Positions 16,692-26,191 of a stretch of 64,000 nucleotides of DNA are shown piece after piece. A program made the translations under genes and the position numbers. Position 1 is the stretch's first letter, and each line of letters opens with the position of its first letter. The stretch comes from Liquorilactobacillus hordei DSM 19519 (GTDB lineage: Bacteria; Bacillota; Bacilli; Lactobacillales; Lactobacillaceae), in NCBI RefSeq assembly GCF_019443985.1, contig NZ_CP049303.1:1-64000 (forward strand), read 5' to 3'. The notes below the pieces were generated by a model. The model was not told the DNA's origin, ran no database searches, and worked only from the letters and a program-made list of their open reading frames with translations.

Positions 16692-19202
16692 CTACTTATC
16701 AATAAAAATAAAATCCTTGAGCAGTTGGTAAAGCAACTCTATCTCATAATTTTGAACCTTAATATTGAATTTTTGTTCCACCGGTTGAAAGATTCCTTTA
16801 GATAAAGAAATAAAATCTTTCTTCCTAGGAGTTAACGATGCTTCTTGGAATGAATTCTCTGAAACTGTTGTACTTACAAGCATTCGTTCAATCATAAGTG
16901 ATAAATGCATATATAGATTTAATTTCAGTCTTGGTTCAAATTTTACGTTATAAAAATTCTCATAATGAGATACAATGTCTTGACTTTCTTGGATCACAAC
17001 ATCTGGATTTAAAATTTGCAAACGCCCACGGATTCCTTCAATTGATAAAAAGCGTAATAAGCGTTCAATCAGTAAATTACTAGATTTTTGAGTTTCTCCC
17101 GTTTGAAGTAGAATTGTTTCTAATTTTAATGAAACTGATTTGTCAAAAATATTATAAATGTTAATAATATCAATCCCCATATCACCGCTAACATCTGTAG
17201 TAGTTAAGATCAACTGTGTATTTGAAAAAAATTGACGATCATTATTTTTTAACAACGCATGCAGGTGCTTGTAATCAATGGCAATTACCTCTAATGATAG
17301 GGAAAGTGTTTCCTCAATCAATTTTTTTAATTCTTCCGAAAGACCTACTCCTGACATACATGAAACAATAATGTTTTTTCGATTCGATAATCCCTCATAG
17401 TATTGTGTATCTGTAGTTGAACTATATTTTTGGCTAGCATCTGCGATTGATTGGAAAAGTTCATTGCGTTGAATTCGCAAACCAATATCAAGTGCCATTG
17501 AAGTTGTAACATTATTAACAACTAAAAGTTCCTGATCGGATACTTTTTTTATTTCCCTGAACATTTCCCTTAGAGAACCCATATCAAACAAAATAATATT
17601 GCCTTTCGGAGAAGAACCTTGATCAACTAAGTAATCACGCACGTATGCATTTATCCTATTAATGGAAACATCAATAGGCATATCAAAAGCCTCAAAAAAA
17701 TAGTTACCACAAAGTGTGTTGACGACCTGTTGAATACTGGATGCTGTGTGTTCTCCATGCGTAAGTAAAATTGCATTGTAGTGTACTGATTCAATCTTCT
17801 CTGAACACTGAACCATCAATACGAAAAATGGTAGATAATAATATGCACTTTTTATATTTTGAGGGGCTATTTTGTTAAGTAGTTGTTTAAATAGATAATG
17901 ACTGCGCGGATATCGTTTTTTTATCTCAACTTGAAGTTTAGGTACAGATTCTGTAATTGGTAGATTATCACCACATAGACTAGCGAAGACAAAAGCAAGT
18001 GCAACATAGCGCCAAAAGTTGTCATCATCTTGAAAAGTAACTCCATATTGATGTGTAATAGCTTCCTGCGAAGATTGGCGAATTGTTTGAGAAAGTGCTG
18101 TTAAGAGAGATTCGCTAACAGTAGTATCAACCTGATTAAGCACTTTAAGCACTAAGAAGTTTTGCTCAGTGATAGTTTCCCCTGCGAGGAGTGATTCTGA
18201 AAGTTCTTTAAGTAAGTTAGTTGCTGTTGGCCCAAGCTGTAATGCACTAGTCACTAATGAAGTGATTCTCGTTTCTAGTAATTCACGATTTGGTGTTATA
18301 CAAATTGCATTTTCATCGGCCTTACTAATTACTAATTGCTTAATATTAGGTGCTTTTGCGTATGCCTCTGCACACAATAACTGTATTCGATTGTTAAGTT
18401 CACTGATACTACCAACATTGGTGAATTTAGCCAACTTAATCAGTAAACGCGGTGAAATTACAATATCCTTACCTATTTTGTTAGCTTGCCGCTGTAAAAA
18501 TAATCCTACAAATGTAATTCTTTCATCGAGTGGACGTTCATTGAGCAAACTCAAGCGAATTTGTACTAAAGCACAATTAAAATCAATATAATTTGTATTA
18601 TTTAGGTCTGTGATTGCTGAAAAAATAAAGCGAATATTTGTTTTTTCTTGTTGATTAGCAAGCATAAAGAGTTCGTGCTGTTTTTCAGAATGCAGTACTT
18701 GCAAATTTTTGATATATAAAAATCCCGCTTGTTCCTTTTTGCCAATGCTTTGTACTTCTCTTTGCAATAAGTTGAATTTATTTTTATATTTACCACAATC
18801 AATTATTTTAAAAACTGCTTCTTGGGTAAAAATACCACGTTGGATTGCTTCCTTGAAGATACCTTGGGCAAGCGACAGTTTTCCAGTACCATGAGCACCT
18901 ATGATTAAAATAGGAAGTCCATGGCCTGGATAAACAATTGCTTCTATAGCATGATTTATATCCTCTCGTAAACTGCCACGAAACCCTATCAATTCATCAA
19001 AAGCAGATTCATCCCTCTTAATTTGCCAGTACACAGGACGGCTCCCTGTTTTTAAGAGCTTTCCTTGTTTTTCTAGCTTGGATAAGTAACTACTTGTCAC
19101 GCCTCGTGTCAGACCAACAGTATCAGCAGCCTGTTTGGTTGTAATACGTTCATCAGGAAATTGTTGCGCAATTGCTGCGTAAAGTTTTTCTATAGCATTC
19201 AA
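16692..19202 (-). CDS. LevR-like PTS-controlled regulator with degenerate AAA+ domain
   Basis: 836 aa. Domains in order: winged HTH (1-60, TTKQAADTVGLTRGVTSSYLSKLEKQGKL), AAA+ region (85-290), PRD-like segment (310-440), PTS EIIA-Man-like domain with His482 (LLTHGEH), EIIB-like domain with Cys615 (IIVSCMSGVG), and a PRD with His766 (LYMHLSLMIERML). The layout is that of LevR/ManR sigma-54 activators. However, the AAA+ part has GAHGTGKLS in place of GKT/GKS, FLYIKNLQ where Walker B should have DE, and no GAFTGA loop. ATP-driven sigma-54 remodelling therefore seems lost. It is divergent from the mannose-family PTS operon and probably controls it. Confidence 0.85.
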   Translation of the reverse strand: MNAIEKLYAAIAQQFPDERITTKQAADTVGLTRGVTSSYLSKLEKQGKLLKTGSRPVYWQIKRDESAFDELIGFRGSLREDINHAIEAIVYPGHGLPILIIGAHGTGKLSLAQGIFKEAIQRGIFTQEAVFKIIDCGKYKNKFNLLQREVQSIGKKEQAGFLYIKNLQVLHSEKQHELFMLANQQEKTNIRFIFSAITDLNNTNYIDFNCALVQIRLSLLNERPLDERITFVGLFLQRQANKIGKDIVISPRLLIKLAKFTNVGSISELNNRIQLLCAEAYAKAPNIKQLVISKADENAICITPNRELLETRITSLVTSALQLGPTATNLLKELSESLLAGETITEQNFLVLKVLNQVDTTVSESLLTALSQTIRQSSQEAITHQYGVTFQDDDNFWRYVALAFVFASLCGDNLPITESVPKLQVEIKKRYPRSHYLFKQLLNKIAPQNIKSAYYYLPFFVLMVQCSEKIESVHYNAILLTHGEHTASSIQQVVNTLCGNYFFEAFDMPIDVSINRINAYVRDYLVDQGSSPKGNIILFDMGSLREMFREIKKVSDQELLVVNNVTTSMALDIGLRIQRNELFQSIADASQKYSSTTDTQYYEGLSNRKNIIVSCMSGVGLSEELKKLIEETLSLSLEVIAIDYKHLHALLKNNDRQFFSNTQLILTTTDVSGDMGIDIINIYNIFDKSVSLKLETILLQTGETQKSSNLLIERLLRFLSIEGIRGRLQILNPDVVIQESQDIVSHYENFYNVKFEPRLKLNLYMHLSLMIERMLVSTTVSENSFQEASLTPRKKDFISLSKGIFQPVEQKFNIKVQNYEIELLYQLLKDFIFIDK

Positions 19203-19277
19203 AAAAATCCCTCCTTAAGCACTATCAATCATAATTAAGCACAACATTCAAGTGACTTTTCAATGGTATATGCTTAA

Positions 19278-19300
19278 TATAATAAGTGTAAGCGGTATCT
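19278..19300 (+). promoter_or_regulatory. PTS operon -10 box with overlapping cre (CcpA) site
   Basis: TATAAT at 19278-19283 is followed at 19287-19300 by TGTAAGCGGTATCT, which matches the cre consensus TGWAANCGNTNWCA at all defined positions except the last. Its position at the expected start site fits CcpA repression. A clear -35 was not found. I also found no TGGCAC-N5-TTGC sigma-54 element between 19203 and 19480. Confidence 0.55.
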
Positions 19301-19479
19301 TAATTTAAGTCTAGACAAATCTAAGAAATAGTTTACAAATTCTCATAACGAAAGGAGGTGCTTCCTTCACGATGACTAGTATCAATTGCGTAAAAAATAA
19401 TTACACACCATTGATAATCAATCATCGGTTTCTGTAAAGCTATATCGATTATGATTTTACGGAAGAGGAAGAGATTAAA

Positions 19480-19914
19480 ATGAAATATTTATTATTGGTT
19501 AGTCATGGTGATTTTTCAAACGGATTGAAACAGACTTTGAGTATGTTCGCGGGAGAAACTATTAATTCAGTTATTGCCGTTGGGCTAAAGCCTGATGAAA
19601 CTAGTACAACTTTAGAACATCACTTCGAGACAATTTTAGAAAAACTTCCAACTGATGCTCAATTTATCGTTCTAGCAGATATTATAGGTGGTAGCCCACT
19701 TACAACCGTTTGTAACACTTTGAACAAATATAACAAATTGCAAGATAGCTTCATAATTGGCGGTATGAACTTCTCCATGGCACTAACTGCCTTGATGTCA
19801 AAAGACACAATGGATGAGGAAGAATTAAAAGCAAAAATAATGTCAGAATCAAAAGGTGCAATTAAGTTTTTGGATATAGCTGTTGCATCTGAAACTTCTG
19901 ATGATGATATTTAA
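19480..19914 (+). CDS. Mannose-family PTS component EIIA
   Basis: 144 aa cytosolic phosphocarrier. The active-site histidine is His9 in YLLLVSHGDFSNGL. The region LADIIGGSPLTTVCNTL and the GGMNFSMALTAL segment are typical of EIIA-Man. It accepts phosphate from HPr and passes it to the separate EIIB encoded 14 bp downstream. First gene of the operon EIIA-EIIB-EIIC-EIID plus a small membrane protein. The 200-nt leader before it contains the promoter/cre site. Confidence 0.92.
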   Translation: MKYLLLVSHGDFSNGLKQTLSMFAGETINSVIAVGLKPDETSTTLEHHFETILEKLPTDAQFIVLADIIGGSPLTTVCNTLNKYNKLQDSFIIGGMNFSMALTALMSKDTMDEEELKAKIMSESKGAIKFLDIAVASETSDDDI

Positions 19915-19928
19915 AGGGGGATATTATA

Positions 19929-20423
19929 ATGTCAATTTCTTTTGTGCGTATTGATGATCGAATGATTCATGGACTTATCACAGTCCGTTGGGGCAAAGAA
20001 TATCCGTGTGACGGAATTATTGCCGTAAATGATAAAGCTGCCAATAACCCTGTTTTAGCAGGTGCCTACAAAGCTGCTTCTGACAAAAAAACATTTGTTT
20101 GGACACTTGAGCATTTTGAACAGGTCAAGGATAAAGTTTTGAATTCTAAAACCAAGTATTTCTTGATTACTAAAAATCCACAAGATATGAAGAAAATCTT
20201 AGTTGATTTCAACTTTCAACCAAGTGACATAAAAACTGTTATCGTGGGTCCTGGTAACGATCGAGACAATGCAATAAAGCTTGGAGATAACCAGTCCTTT
20301 ACTCAAGAAGAAGGAACGGCTTTTGAAGCAATTGAGAAAAAAGGTTACAAGGTAGATTTTGCACTGTTACCTGATCAACGATTAGGTAGTTGGGATAAAT
20401 TCAAGTCAAAATTTGGTTATTAG
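19929..20423 (+). CDS. Mannose-family PTS component EIIB
   Basis: 164 aa. Phosphorylated on His15 in VRIDDRMIHGLITVRW, the standard DxRxIHG motif. The C-terminus RLGSWDKFKSKFGY is close to the family end. It transfers phosphate to the sugar carried by EIIC/EIID. SD AAGGGGG. The sugar cannot be told from sequence; mannose, fructose, sorbose and amino sugars are all handled by this family. Confidence 0.93.
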   Translation: MSISFVRIDDRMIHGLITVRWGKEYPCDGIIAVNDKAANNPVLAGAYKAASDKKTFVWTLEHFEQVKDKVLNSKTKYFLITKNPQDMKKILVDFNFQPSDIKTVIVGPGNDRDNAIKLGDNQSFTQEEGTAFEAIEKKGYKVDFALLPDQRLGSWDKFKSKFGY

Positions 20424-20447
20424 ATTTAAAAAAGAGGGGGATTTAAA

Positions 20448-21302
20448 ATGACAATTAGTTGGATTCAAGCAGCACTTTTAGGACTGTTTGCTTGCTTATG
20501 TTCTAACTCATGTATGGCTGGCCAAGCGGTCGGTAATTATACAATCGGTCGTCCATTAGTTGGTGGCCTTATCTGTGGTCTTATTTTAGGTGATCTTCAG
20601 TTAGGAATTGCCTGTGGTGTTGCTATGCAGTTAGTTTATATTGCACTCGTTACACCAGGTGGAACGGTTTCTGCTGATGTTCGTGCAATTTCTTATATTG
20701 GTATTCCATTAGCTATGGTTGCTATTGCTTCACAGGGGTTAAATCCACTTGGTGGTAGTGCAGCTAACCTTGCTAAATCAGTCGGAACATTAGTTGGAAC
20801 TGTTGGTACAGTTCTCTATTATGCTGTTGCTACTATGAACTTGGTTTGGCAATCATTCGGATGGAAAGATGTTCATAATGGGAAACTTAATAAATTAACG
20901 GCTGTTAACTTCGGTTGGCCTTGGATTTCTCACGCTATATTCTCATTCTTACCAACAATGCTTCTTACCTACTATGGTGCTACTGCTGTAACAGCCCTAA
21001 GAAATGCTTTGCCTATGGATGGCGTTGCTATGAAAACATTATTCACAGTTGGTGGCATGCTACCATGTGTCGGAATCGCAATTTTACTTCGCCAAATTAT
21101 AGGTCGGACAGCTGATTTTATTCCTTTCCTTGTAGGTTTTACATTAGCAGCTTCACTAGGTCTTAATTTAGTTTCAGTCACAGTCGTTTCATTGCTGTTT
21201 GCAGTTATCATGTATGAAGTTGAAATGTCTAAAGGTGACAAACAAAACAACAGTGTAGTTCCTGAAGGTCCAAATAATGATGACGACGAGGAGGATATTT
21301 GA
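20448..21302 (+). CDS. Mannose-family PTS membrane component EIIC
   Basis: 284 aa polytopic protein. Start region ISWIQAALLGLFACLCSNSCMAGQAVGNYTIGRPLVGGLICGLILGDLQLGIACGVAMQLVYIALVTPGGTVSAD is diagnostic of EIIC-Man/Sor. With EIID it forms the sugar channel. The tail is acidic (PNNDDDEEDI). The SD for EIID lies inside its last codons. Confidence 0.93.
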   Translation: MTISWIQAALLGLFACLCSNSCMAGQAVGNYTIGRPLVGGLICGLILGDLQLGIACGVAMQLVYIALVTPGGTVSADVRAISYIGIPLAMVAIASQGLNPLGGSAANLAKSVGTLVGTVGTVLYYAVATMNLVWQSFGWKDVHNGKLNKLTAVNFGWPWISHAIFSFLPTMLLTYYGATAVTALRNALPMDGVAMKTLFTVGGMLPCVGIAILLRQIIGRTADFIPFLVGFTLAASLGLNLVSVTVVSLLFAVIMYEVEMSKGDKQNNSVVPEGPNNDDDEEDI

Positions 21303-21304
21303 TT

Positions 21305-22150
21305 ATGGAAAATACTAATAACACAAAAAAACTTGATAACAAAACCCTGACAAAATCTTTTCATCGCTGGTTTTGGGGCGCGTTAACATGTTTCTCACAA
21401 GAACATATGCAGACATTTGGTTATATGGCATCAATGTTGCCAATTCTCAAGAAACTGTATCCAAAACATGAAGATCAAGTTAAAGCAATTAAGGCATATA
21501 CAGCATTTTTCAATACTAATCCAATGTTAGGAACCGTAATTGTCGGCATTACAGCAAGTATGGAACAAGCACGTGCCAATGGTAAAGAAATTGATGGTGA
21601 AACCATTAATGATATGCGTGCTGGACTCATGGGACCAATTGCCGGAATTGGTGATTCTTTGATTGATGGAACTCTTATTCCTATTCTCTTAGGTATTTCT
21701 CTAGGTATGTCAACCGGGGGTTCACCACTTGGTGCAATCTTCTACATCGTTGCATGGGTATTAATCGCCTACTTCGGACAACGTTTCCTATATTTCCGTG
21801 GTTATCGTTTTGGAGATCAAGCCGTTAGTTTCTTAGTTGGTAAACAAGGAGCTGCTATCCGCCGTGCAATCGGAATTGTTGGTAGTATGGTTGTTGGTGG
21901 TGTTCTAGCTTCATGGGTAAACGTTACAACTTCACTTAAATTACATGGAGCAAATGGCAAAGTTTTCCTTAATCTTCAGAACAAATTAGACAGTATCTAT
22001 CCTGGATTGTTAACAGTTATCGTAACTCTATTCTGCTGGTGGTTAATGACAAAGAAACATGTATCTGCTATTTGGACAATGGTACTTCTCGTAGTAATTT
22101 CACTTATTGGTGTTCTACTTGGTTTCTTCAATCCTGGTCTCTCATACTAA
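21305..22150 (+). CDS. Mannose-family PTS membrane component EIID
   Basis: 281 aa from the ATG at 21305, three bases after the EIIC stop; a TTG two codons earlier is less likely given GAGGAGG spacing. Typical segments are FHRWFWGALTCFSQEHMQTFGYMASMLPILKKLY, GLMGPIAGIGDSLIDGTLIPILLGI and the C-terminal membrane anchor. It completes the EIIAB-C-D permease set. Confidence 0.93.
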   Translation: MENTNNTKKLDNKTLTKSFHRWFWGALTCFSQEHMQTFGYMASMLPILKKLYPKHEDQVKAIKAYTAFFNTNPMLGTVIVGITASMEQARANGKEIDGETINDMRAGLMGPIAGIGDSLIDGTLIPILLGISLGMSTGGSPLGAIFYIVAWVLIAYFGQRFLYFRGYRFGDQAVSFLVGKQGAAIRRAIGIVGSMVVGGVLASWVNVTTSLKLHGANGKVFLNLQNKLDSIYPGLLTVIVTLFCWWLMTKKHVSAIWTMVLLVVISLIGVLLGFFNPGLSY

Positions 22151-22180
22151 AAATAGTCAATAATAAGGGGGAAAGTAAAA

Positions 22181-22522
22181 ATGACAATTCAAGAAATGAA
22201 AAAAGGATATGAGGAAGAGGTTGCATATCAGAAGCATATGCTTAAAAATTTAGGTTACTGGTTTCAGCTTTGGACTACTATCAGTGGTCTTGGAATCGTC
22301 GTAATTTACTTTTTCCATCACCAAAATTTTTGGCTTAATATACTTGGAATCTCCTTGTTTGTAATGGGTGCTCTGGGAATGCTGATATTTGGGTATGCAG
22401 GATGGAAAGGTCAACAAAATATTCATGCACTTATCCATGATTTTGATCAAAAACTTGAGTATTTCTATAAGACACATAAAAATACTGTAAGTTCGAATAG
22501 AGAAAAGATTAAACATTCATAA
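22181..22522 (+). CDS. Small two-helix membrane protein at the end of the PTS operon
   Basis: 113 aa with a good SD (AAGGGGGAAAG). It has a charged N-terminal helix (MTIQEMKKGYEEEVAYQKHML), two hydrophobic spans (about 26-45 and 50-72), then a polar tail with an amphipathic helix (NIHALIHDFDQKLEYFYKTHKN). It is 30 bp after EIID and has no promoter of its own that I can see, so it belongs to the PTS transcript. It is not DUF956/ManO, which often closes such operons. I do not recognise it. A role in PTS assembly or regulation is only a guess from position. Confidence 0.7.
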   Translation: MTIQEMKKGYEEEVAYQKHMLKNLGYWFQLWTTISGLGIVVIYFFHHQNFWLNILGISLFVMGALGMLIFGYAGWKGQQNIHALIHDFDQKLEYFYKTHKNTVSSNREKIKHS

Positions 22523-22549
22523 TGTTTTCTCGTTAACGAATCAATAATA

Positions 22550-24346
22550 AAAAAAGGGGCTGTGCCATAAGTCCTAAGTGAAAGAGCTTCACCAGAGAAA
22601 GTAATGATTTTTCTGGTGAAGCTCTTTTGGTATAATTAAAAATAAAAAAGCACCGGTTGCAGCCAGCACCTTTACAAACAATACCCCTATAGAAAGGATA
22701 ATCAAAATGTACGATAATTATAACATAAATCTGACTGTACTTAGTATCAAAACTGACTGGGAACCAAAAGAAAATCATCCTGCACGGATGATTAATCAAA
22801 TAGTTGAAGACCTTAAAATTAAAGATCCCTACATCTTTGGACGTCCGCGTAAGTATGATCTGCGTGTACTTTTAAAATTAATTTTGTTTGCGTACACAAA
22901 AGGTATCTTCAGTAGTCGTCGTATTAATACCTTGGCAGAAGAGAATTTGGCAGCCCGCTGGCTGACGCAAGAACAAGTTCCAGCCTACCGAACAATTTGT
23001 CGTTTTAGAATTTCAGATGAAGTTGAGAACTTGATCAATCAATGCATTCAAAAACTAACCAAATATCTAAAGCAAAATAACTTTATTGATGAGGTTACTT
23101 TTATTGATGGAACTAAAATTTTGGCTGATGCCAATAAGTATAGTTTTGTTTGGCGTAAGAATACTGTTCGTTTTGACAAGCTTAATCGCTCTGCGATTAT
23201 ATCCCTTCTGAAAGAATTAAATGAAGCTAAGTTTAAATGCCAGCTCCCAGTAGAGACAGATCTTACTTTAGAAATGCTTGATGAAATTATCTTGCGGTTA
23301 GAGAATAACTTGAAAGATCTGAATAAAAAGATTGAAAAGGAGCACACCTCTCCAAACCCAGACGTCGAGAACTGAAATCGTTAAAACGAAAACTTAAGTT
23401 ACGCCAAACTAAGTTATTGGAATATAAAATACAAACTGGAATTTATGGTAAACGAAATAGTTATTCGAAAACAGACCATGATGCGACTTTTATGCGTGTT
23501 AAAGAAGATTCAATGTTCAACGGACAGCTAAAACCGGCTTATAATCTACAAATCGCCACGAGTAAACAATTTGTAACTGCCTTTGGCATTTTTCAAAATC
23601 CAGGAGATACCAAAACATTAATTCCCTTTTTACAGCAGCAACAAGCAGCTGGAACTTTAGGTAAGTATATTGTGGCCGATGCAGGATACGGTTCAGAATC
23701 AAATTATCGATACTTTGAAGATGAATTACCTGAACATACAGCGTTGATTCCGTATGGGACAATGTTGAAAGAAAATAGTCGCAAATGGCAAAGCGATGAC
23801 CGTAAGGTCATGAATTGGACATATCACCCTAAAGATGATTATTTTATTGATCCGCAAGGAGTTAGATTTAGTTTTTATACTTACCGTAAGCGCAAAGACA
23901 AGTACGGGTTTGTACGTGAATTTAAAGAGTATAAGGCAAACAAATATGATAATGATTTTCAAATTGACCACCGAGCGTTCACTAAAAGCGGAAATCTTCG
24001 CAAAATAAGTATTAATGACGCTTGGGAGTACTTCAAAGCTAAGGAACGCAAGTTGCTTTCAAATCACCAAACTGGTTCAATTTATGGACGACGTAAAATA
24101 GATGTCGAATCAGTTTTTGGTGGATTGAAGGCTTGTTTGGGTTTTAAAAGATTTTCGGTTAGAGGTCTTGAGAAGGTAAAAAAGGAAGCTGGAATTGCCT
24201 TGATGGCAATGAACATTAGAAAATTGGTGGCAAAGGTTACCAACTATAACTGTTCTATAAACAAAAAGAAGAGATTAGCGAAAATCAAAGAACGATTTTC
24301 ACTAATCTCTTCTATTTTGAAGGACTTATGGCACAGCCCCTTTTTT
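22550..24346 (+). mobile_element. IS1182-type insertion sequence
   Basis: A 1797-bp element bounded by perfect 26-bp inverted repeats at 22550-22575 and 24321-24346 (both read AAAAAAGGGGCTGTGCC from outside in). Each end also carries an inner hairpin: one just inside the left repeat at about 22578-22628 and one at 24267-24313. It carries one transposase gene, now frameshifted, and sits between the PTS operon and the MHS transporter. Confidence 0.88.
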
Positions 24347-24382
24347 CTTTATTCTAAAAAGGAGGAATTTAAAATGACTTAA
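22707..24382 (+). pseudogene. IS1182-family transposase, frameshifted
   Basis: The first part (22707-23375) has the DUF772-like N-terminal domain (RPRKYDLRVLLKLILFAYTKGIFSSRRINTLAEENLAARWLT and EVTFIDGTKILADANKYSFVW). Near 23355, after KEHTSP, a one-base shift moves the open frame. It then reads PRRRELKSLKRKLKLRQTKLLEYK and the DDE part (YIVADAGYGSESNYRYFE, IYGRRKIDVESVFGGLKACLGFKRF). Intact homologues would be about 555 aa. The second frame runs through the right inverted repeat and stops 36 bp outside the element, so the stop codon is borrowed from the host DNA. Probably inactive unless the shift is programmed. Confidence 0.85.
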
Positions 24383-24442
24383 GCGACTATTACTCAAATA
24401 ACAACGATTACTCGAATTTATAATTTTAGGAGGATACTTATA

Positions 24443-25771
24443 ATGACTACTGCTACAAAAACAATCGTTAACTCACAGAGTCTAAGTCAAATAGATAATG
24501 CTCGAGATTCTGTTAAAACGGTAATCCTAGCTTCAATGATCGGTACAGCTATTGAATTCTTTGATTTCTATGCTTATGGAACTGCTGCTGCTACATACTT
24601 TCCAAAGGTTTTCTTTCCTGAGGTAACCACAACAATCGCTACACTACTAAGTCTGCTCACATTTGGCGTGGCTTTCGTTGCACGTCCTCTTGGATCATTT
24701 GTCTTCGGTCATTTTGGAGACAAGGTTGGCCGTAAAAAAACATTGGTTGTTTCGTTGCTACTCATGGGTGGATCAACTGTATTAATTGGATTGCTGCCTG
24801 CCTACAGCACTCTTGGATTACTCGCAATTATCTTACTTTGCATTTGTCGTTTCGTTCAAGGTATCGGTCTTGGAGGCGAATGGTCAGGCGCGACACTTGT
24901 TGCTACAGAAAATGCTCCTGAGGACAAACGTGCACTCTATGGTGCTTTTCCAGAATTAGGTGCTCCTCTTGGCTTCTTCTTAAGCAATGGTTTATTTTTT
25001 CTTCTTGAATCTTTCTTAACTCCTAATCAGATGCTCTCATTTGGTTGGCGTGTGCCTTTTCTAGCTTCTGCAGTCCTTGTTGTTGTTGGTTTTTGGGTCA
25101 GGACAAAGATGCAGGAAACACCACTATTCAGACAAGCACAAGCTAAACAACTGACTTCTAAATCTCCATTAACATTGGTCTTTAAGACTTCTTGGCGTCA
25201 GATTATCCAAGGTACTCTTATTGTTGCAGTAACCTATACATTATTCTACACATTGGCAACTTGGTCCTTAACTTATGCAATCACAAATTTAGGATTTTCT
25301 AATCGTGAATATTTATTTTTATTAATGGGTGCTATTATTGTTTTTGCTATTTTAATTGTATATGCTTCCAAACTTGCAGATATTTTTGGACGTCGCAGAG
25401 TTTTACTTGCTTCTTCAAGTGCTTTGATTGTCTTTTCACTGCTCTTTCCATACCTTTTACAAGGGCAGCGTAACTTTACAGGAGCTATTATCTTTTTAGT
25501 CGTTGGTTTTACATTAATGGGCGTTGCCTTTGGTCCAGTTGGTGCTTTGTTGCCAGAATTATTTAAGACGGAAGTGCGCTACTCTGGTGCCGGAATCTCT
25601 TATAATCTAGCCGCAATTGTCGGTGCAGCATTTACACCAATGATTGCAACTTGGTTAGCTAATAATTGGGGAATAAAATTTGTTGGCCTTTATCTTGGAA
25701 TAATGGCTGTTGCTTGCTTAATTTCACTCTTAACAGTAGCGGAGACAAAAGATGTTGATTTCTCTGAGTAA
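24443..25771 (+). CDS. MHS-family (metabolite:H+ symporter) MFS transporter
   Basis: 442 aa, 12 predicted helices. MHS marks: DSVKTVILASMIGTAIEFFDFYAYGTAAATYFPKVFFP at the first helix, motif A GHFGDKVGRKKTL between helices 2 and 3, and FVQGIGLGGEWSGATLVATENAPEDKRALYG in helix 5. Members take up organic acids, amino-acid-like or betaine-like solutes. The substrate cannot be told. Strong SD AGGAGG. Before the IS1182 insertion it may have been read from the PTS promoter; now the IS lies between. Confidence 0.9.
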   Translation: MTTATKTIVNSQSLSQIDNARDSVKTVILASMIGTAIEFFDFYAYGTAAATYFPKVFFPEVTTTIATLLSLLTFGVAFVARPLGSFVFGHFGDKVGRKKTLVVSLLLMGGSTVLIGLLPAYSTLGLLAIILLCICRFVQGIGLGGEWSGATLVATENAPEDKRALYGAFPELGAPLGFFLSNGLFFLLESFLTPNQMLSFGWRVPFLASAVLVVVGFWVRTKMQETPLFRQAQAKQLTSKSPLTLVFKTSWRQIIQGTLIVAVTYTLFYTLATWSLTYAITNLGFSNREYLFLLMGAIIVFAILIVYASKLADIFGRRRVLLASSSALIVFSLLFPYLLQGQRNFTGAIIFLVVGFTLMGVAFGPVGALLPELFKTEVRYSGAGISYNLAAIVGAAFTPMIATWLANNWGIKFVGLYLGIMAVACLISLLTVAETKDVDFSE

Positions 25772-25845
25772 TTAAAAGTCTAAATAAATTGTAACGAATA
25801 ATTTATTATATAGTCTATAATTCAAAATAATGATTGAATAATTGG

Positions 25846-25984
25846 TTAAATATAAATTTTGATCCACTTTTTTATTTCCTTCACATAGATTCTGACTAAA
25901 TCAATTTTATCTTCTTTCAAAACATCCTCATTTATATTTAAATAGTCTTCACTTTCTAATAAGATTCTACAGTTACTAACAGAT
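25846..25984 (-). other. Short open stretch that may be a coding remnant; gap 25772-26191
   Basis: In the 420-bp gap between the MHS transporter and the next gene, the minus strand has 45 open codons ending in a TAA near 25846. They read CRILLESEDYLNINEDVLKEDKIDLVRIYVKEIKKWIKIYI, with a protein-like composition. There is no start codon, SD or recognisable domain. It could be the tail of a lost gene. Besides this and the hairpin at 26074, I see nothing in the gap. Confidence 0.2.
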
Positions 25985-26073
25985 TAATTTATCTTTATTA
26001 GCACCACCAATTTATAAAATTCGAATACTATTATAACTTTTTTGATTCGTAAAACCCATTTTTTTGAAATCAA

Positions 26074-26107
26074 AGAGCCAGACCAAATTTAATTTTTGGC
26101 CTGGCTT
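26074..26107. terminator. Terminator hairpin of the dispersed repeat family
   Basis: GAGCCAGACCAAA, loop, TTTGGCCTGGCTTC, with T-runs at both sides. It lies between converging genes. Design matches the other core hairpins of the repeat family (stem, then AAA/TTT inner pairs). Confidence 0.65.
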
Positions 26108-26191
26108 CTTATTTTTCAAACATATATAACTCTCTTTTTTATTCACGCTAAAAGAAGAAAATATTTTTCTATATTTAAATTTACTGTAACC

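Noticed and set aside
19372..19437. A 21-codon ORF (MTSINCVKNNYTPLIINHRFL) after AAAGGAGG in the PTS leader, as a leader peptide.
   Set aside because: The SD is 13 bases from the ATG, there is no run of regulatory codons and no clear attenuator after it. Not supported enough to list as a gene.
20972..21364. Minus-strand ORF of 130 codons across the EIIC/EIID junction.
   Set aside because: Antisense to two well-supported PTS genes; no SD, no recognisable protein.
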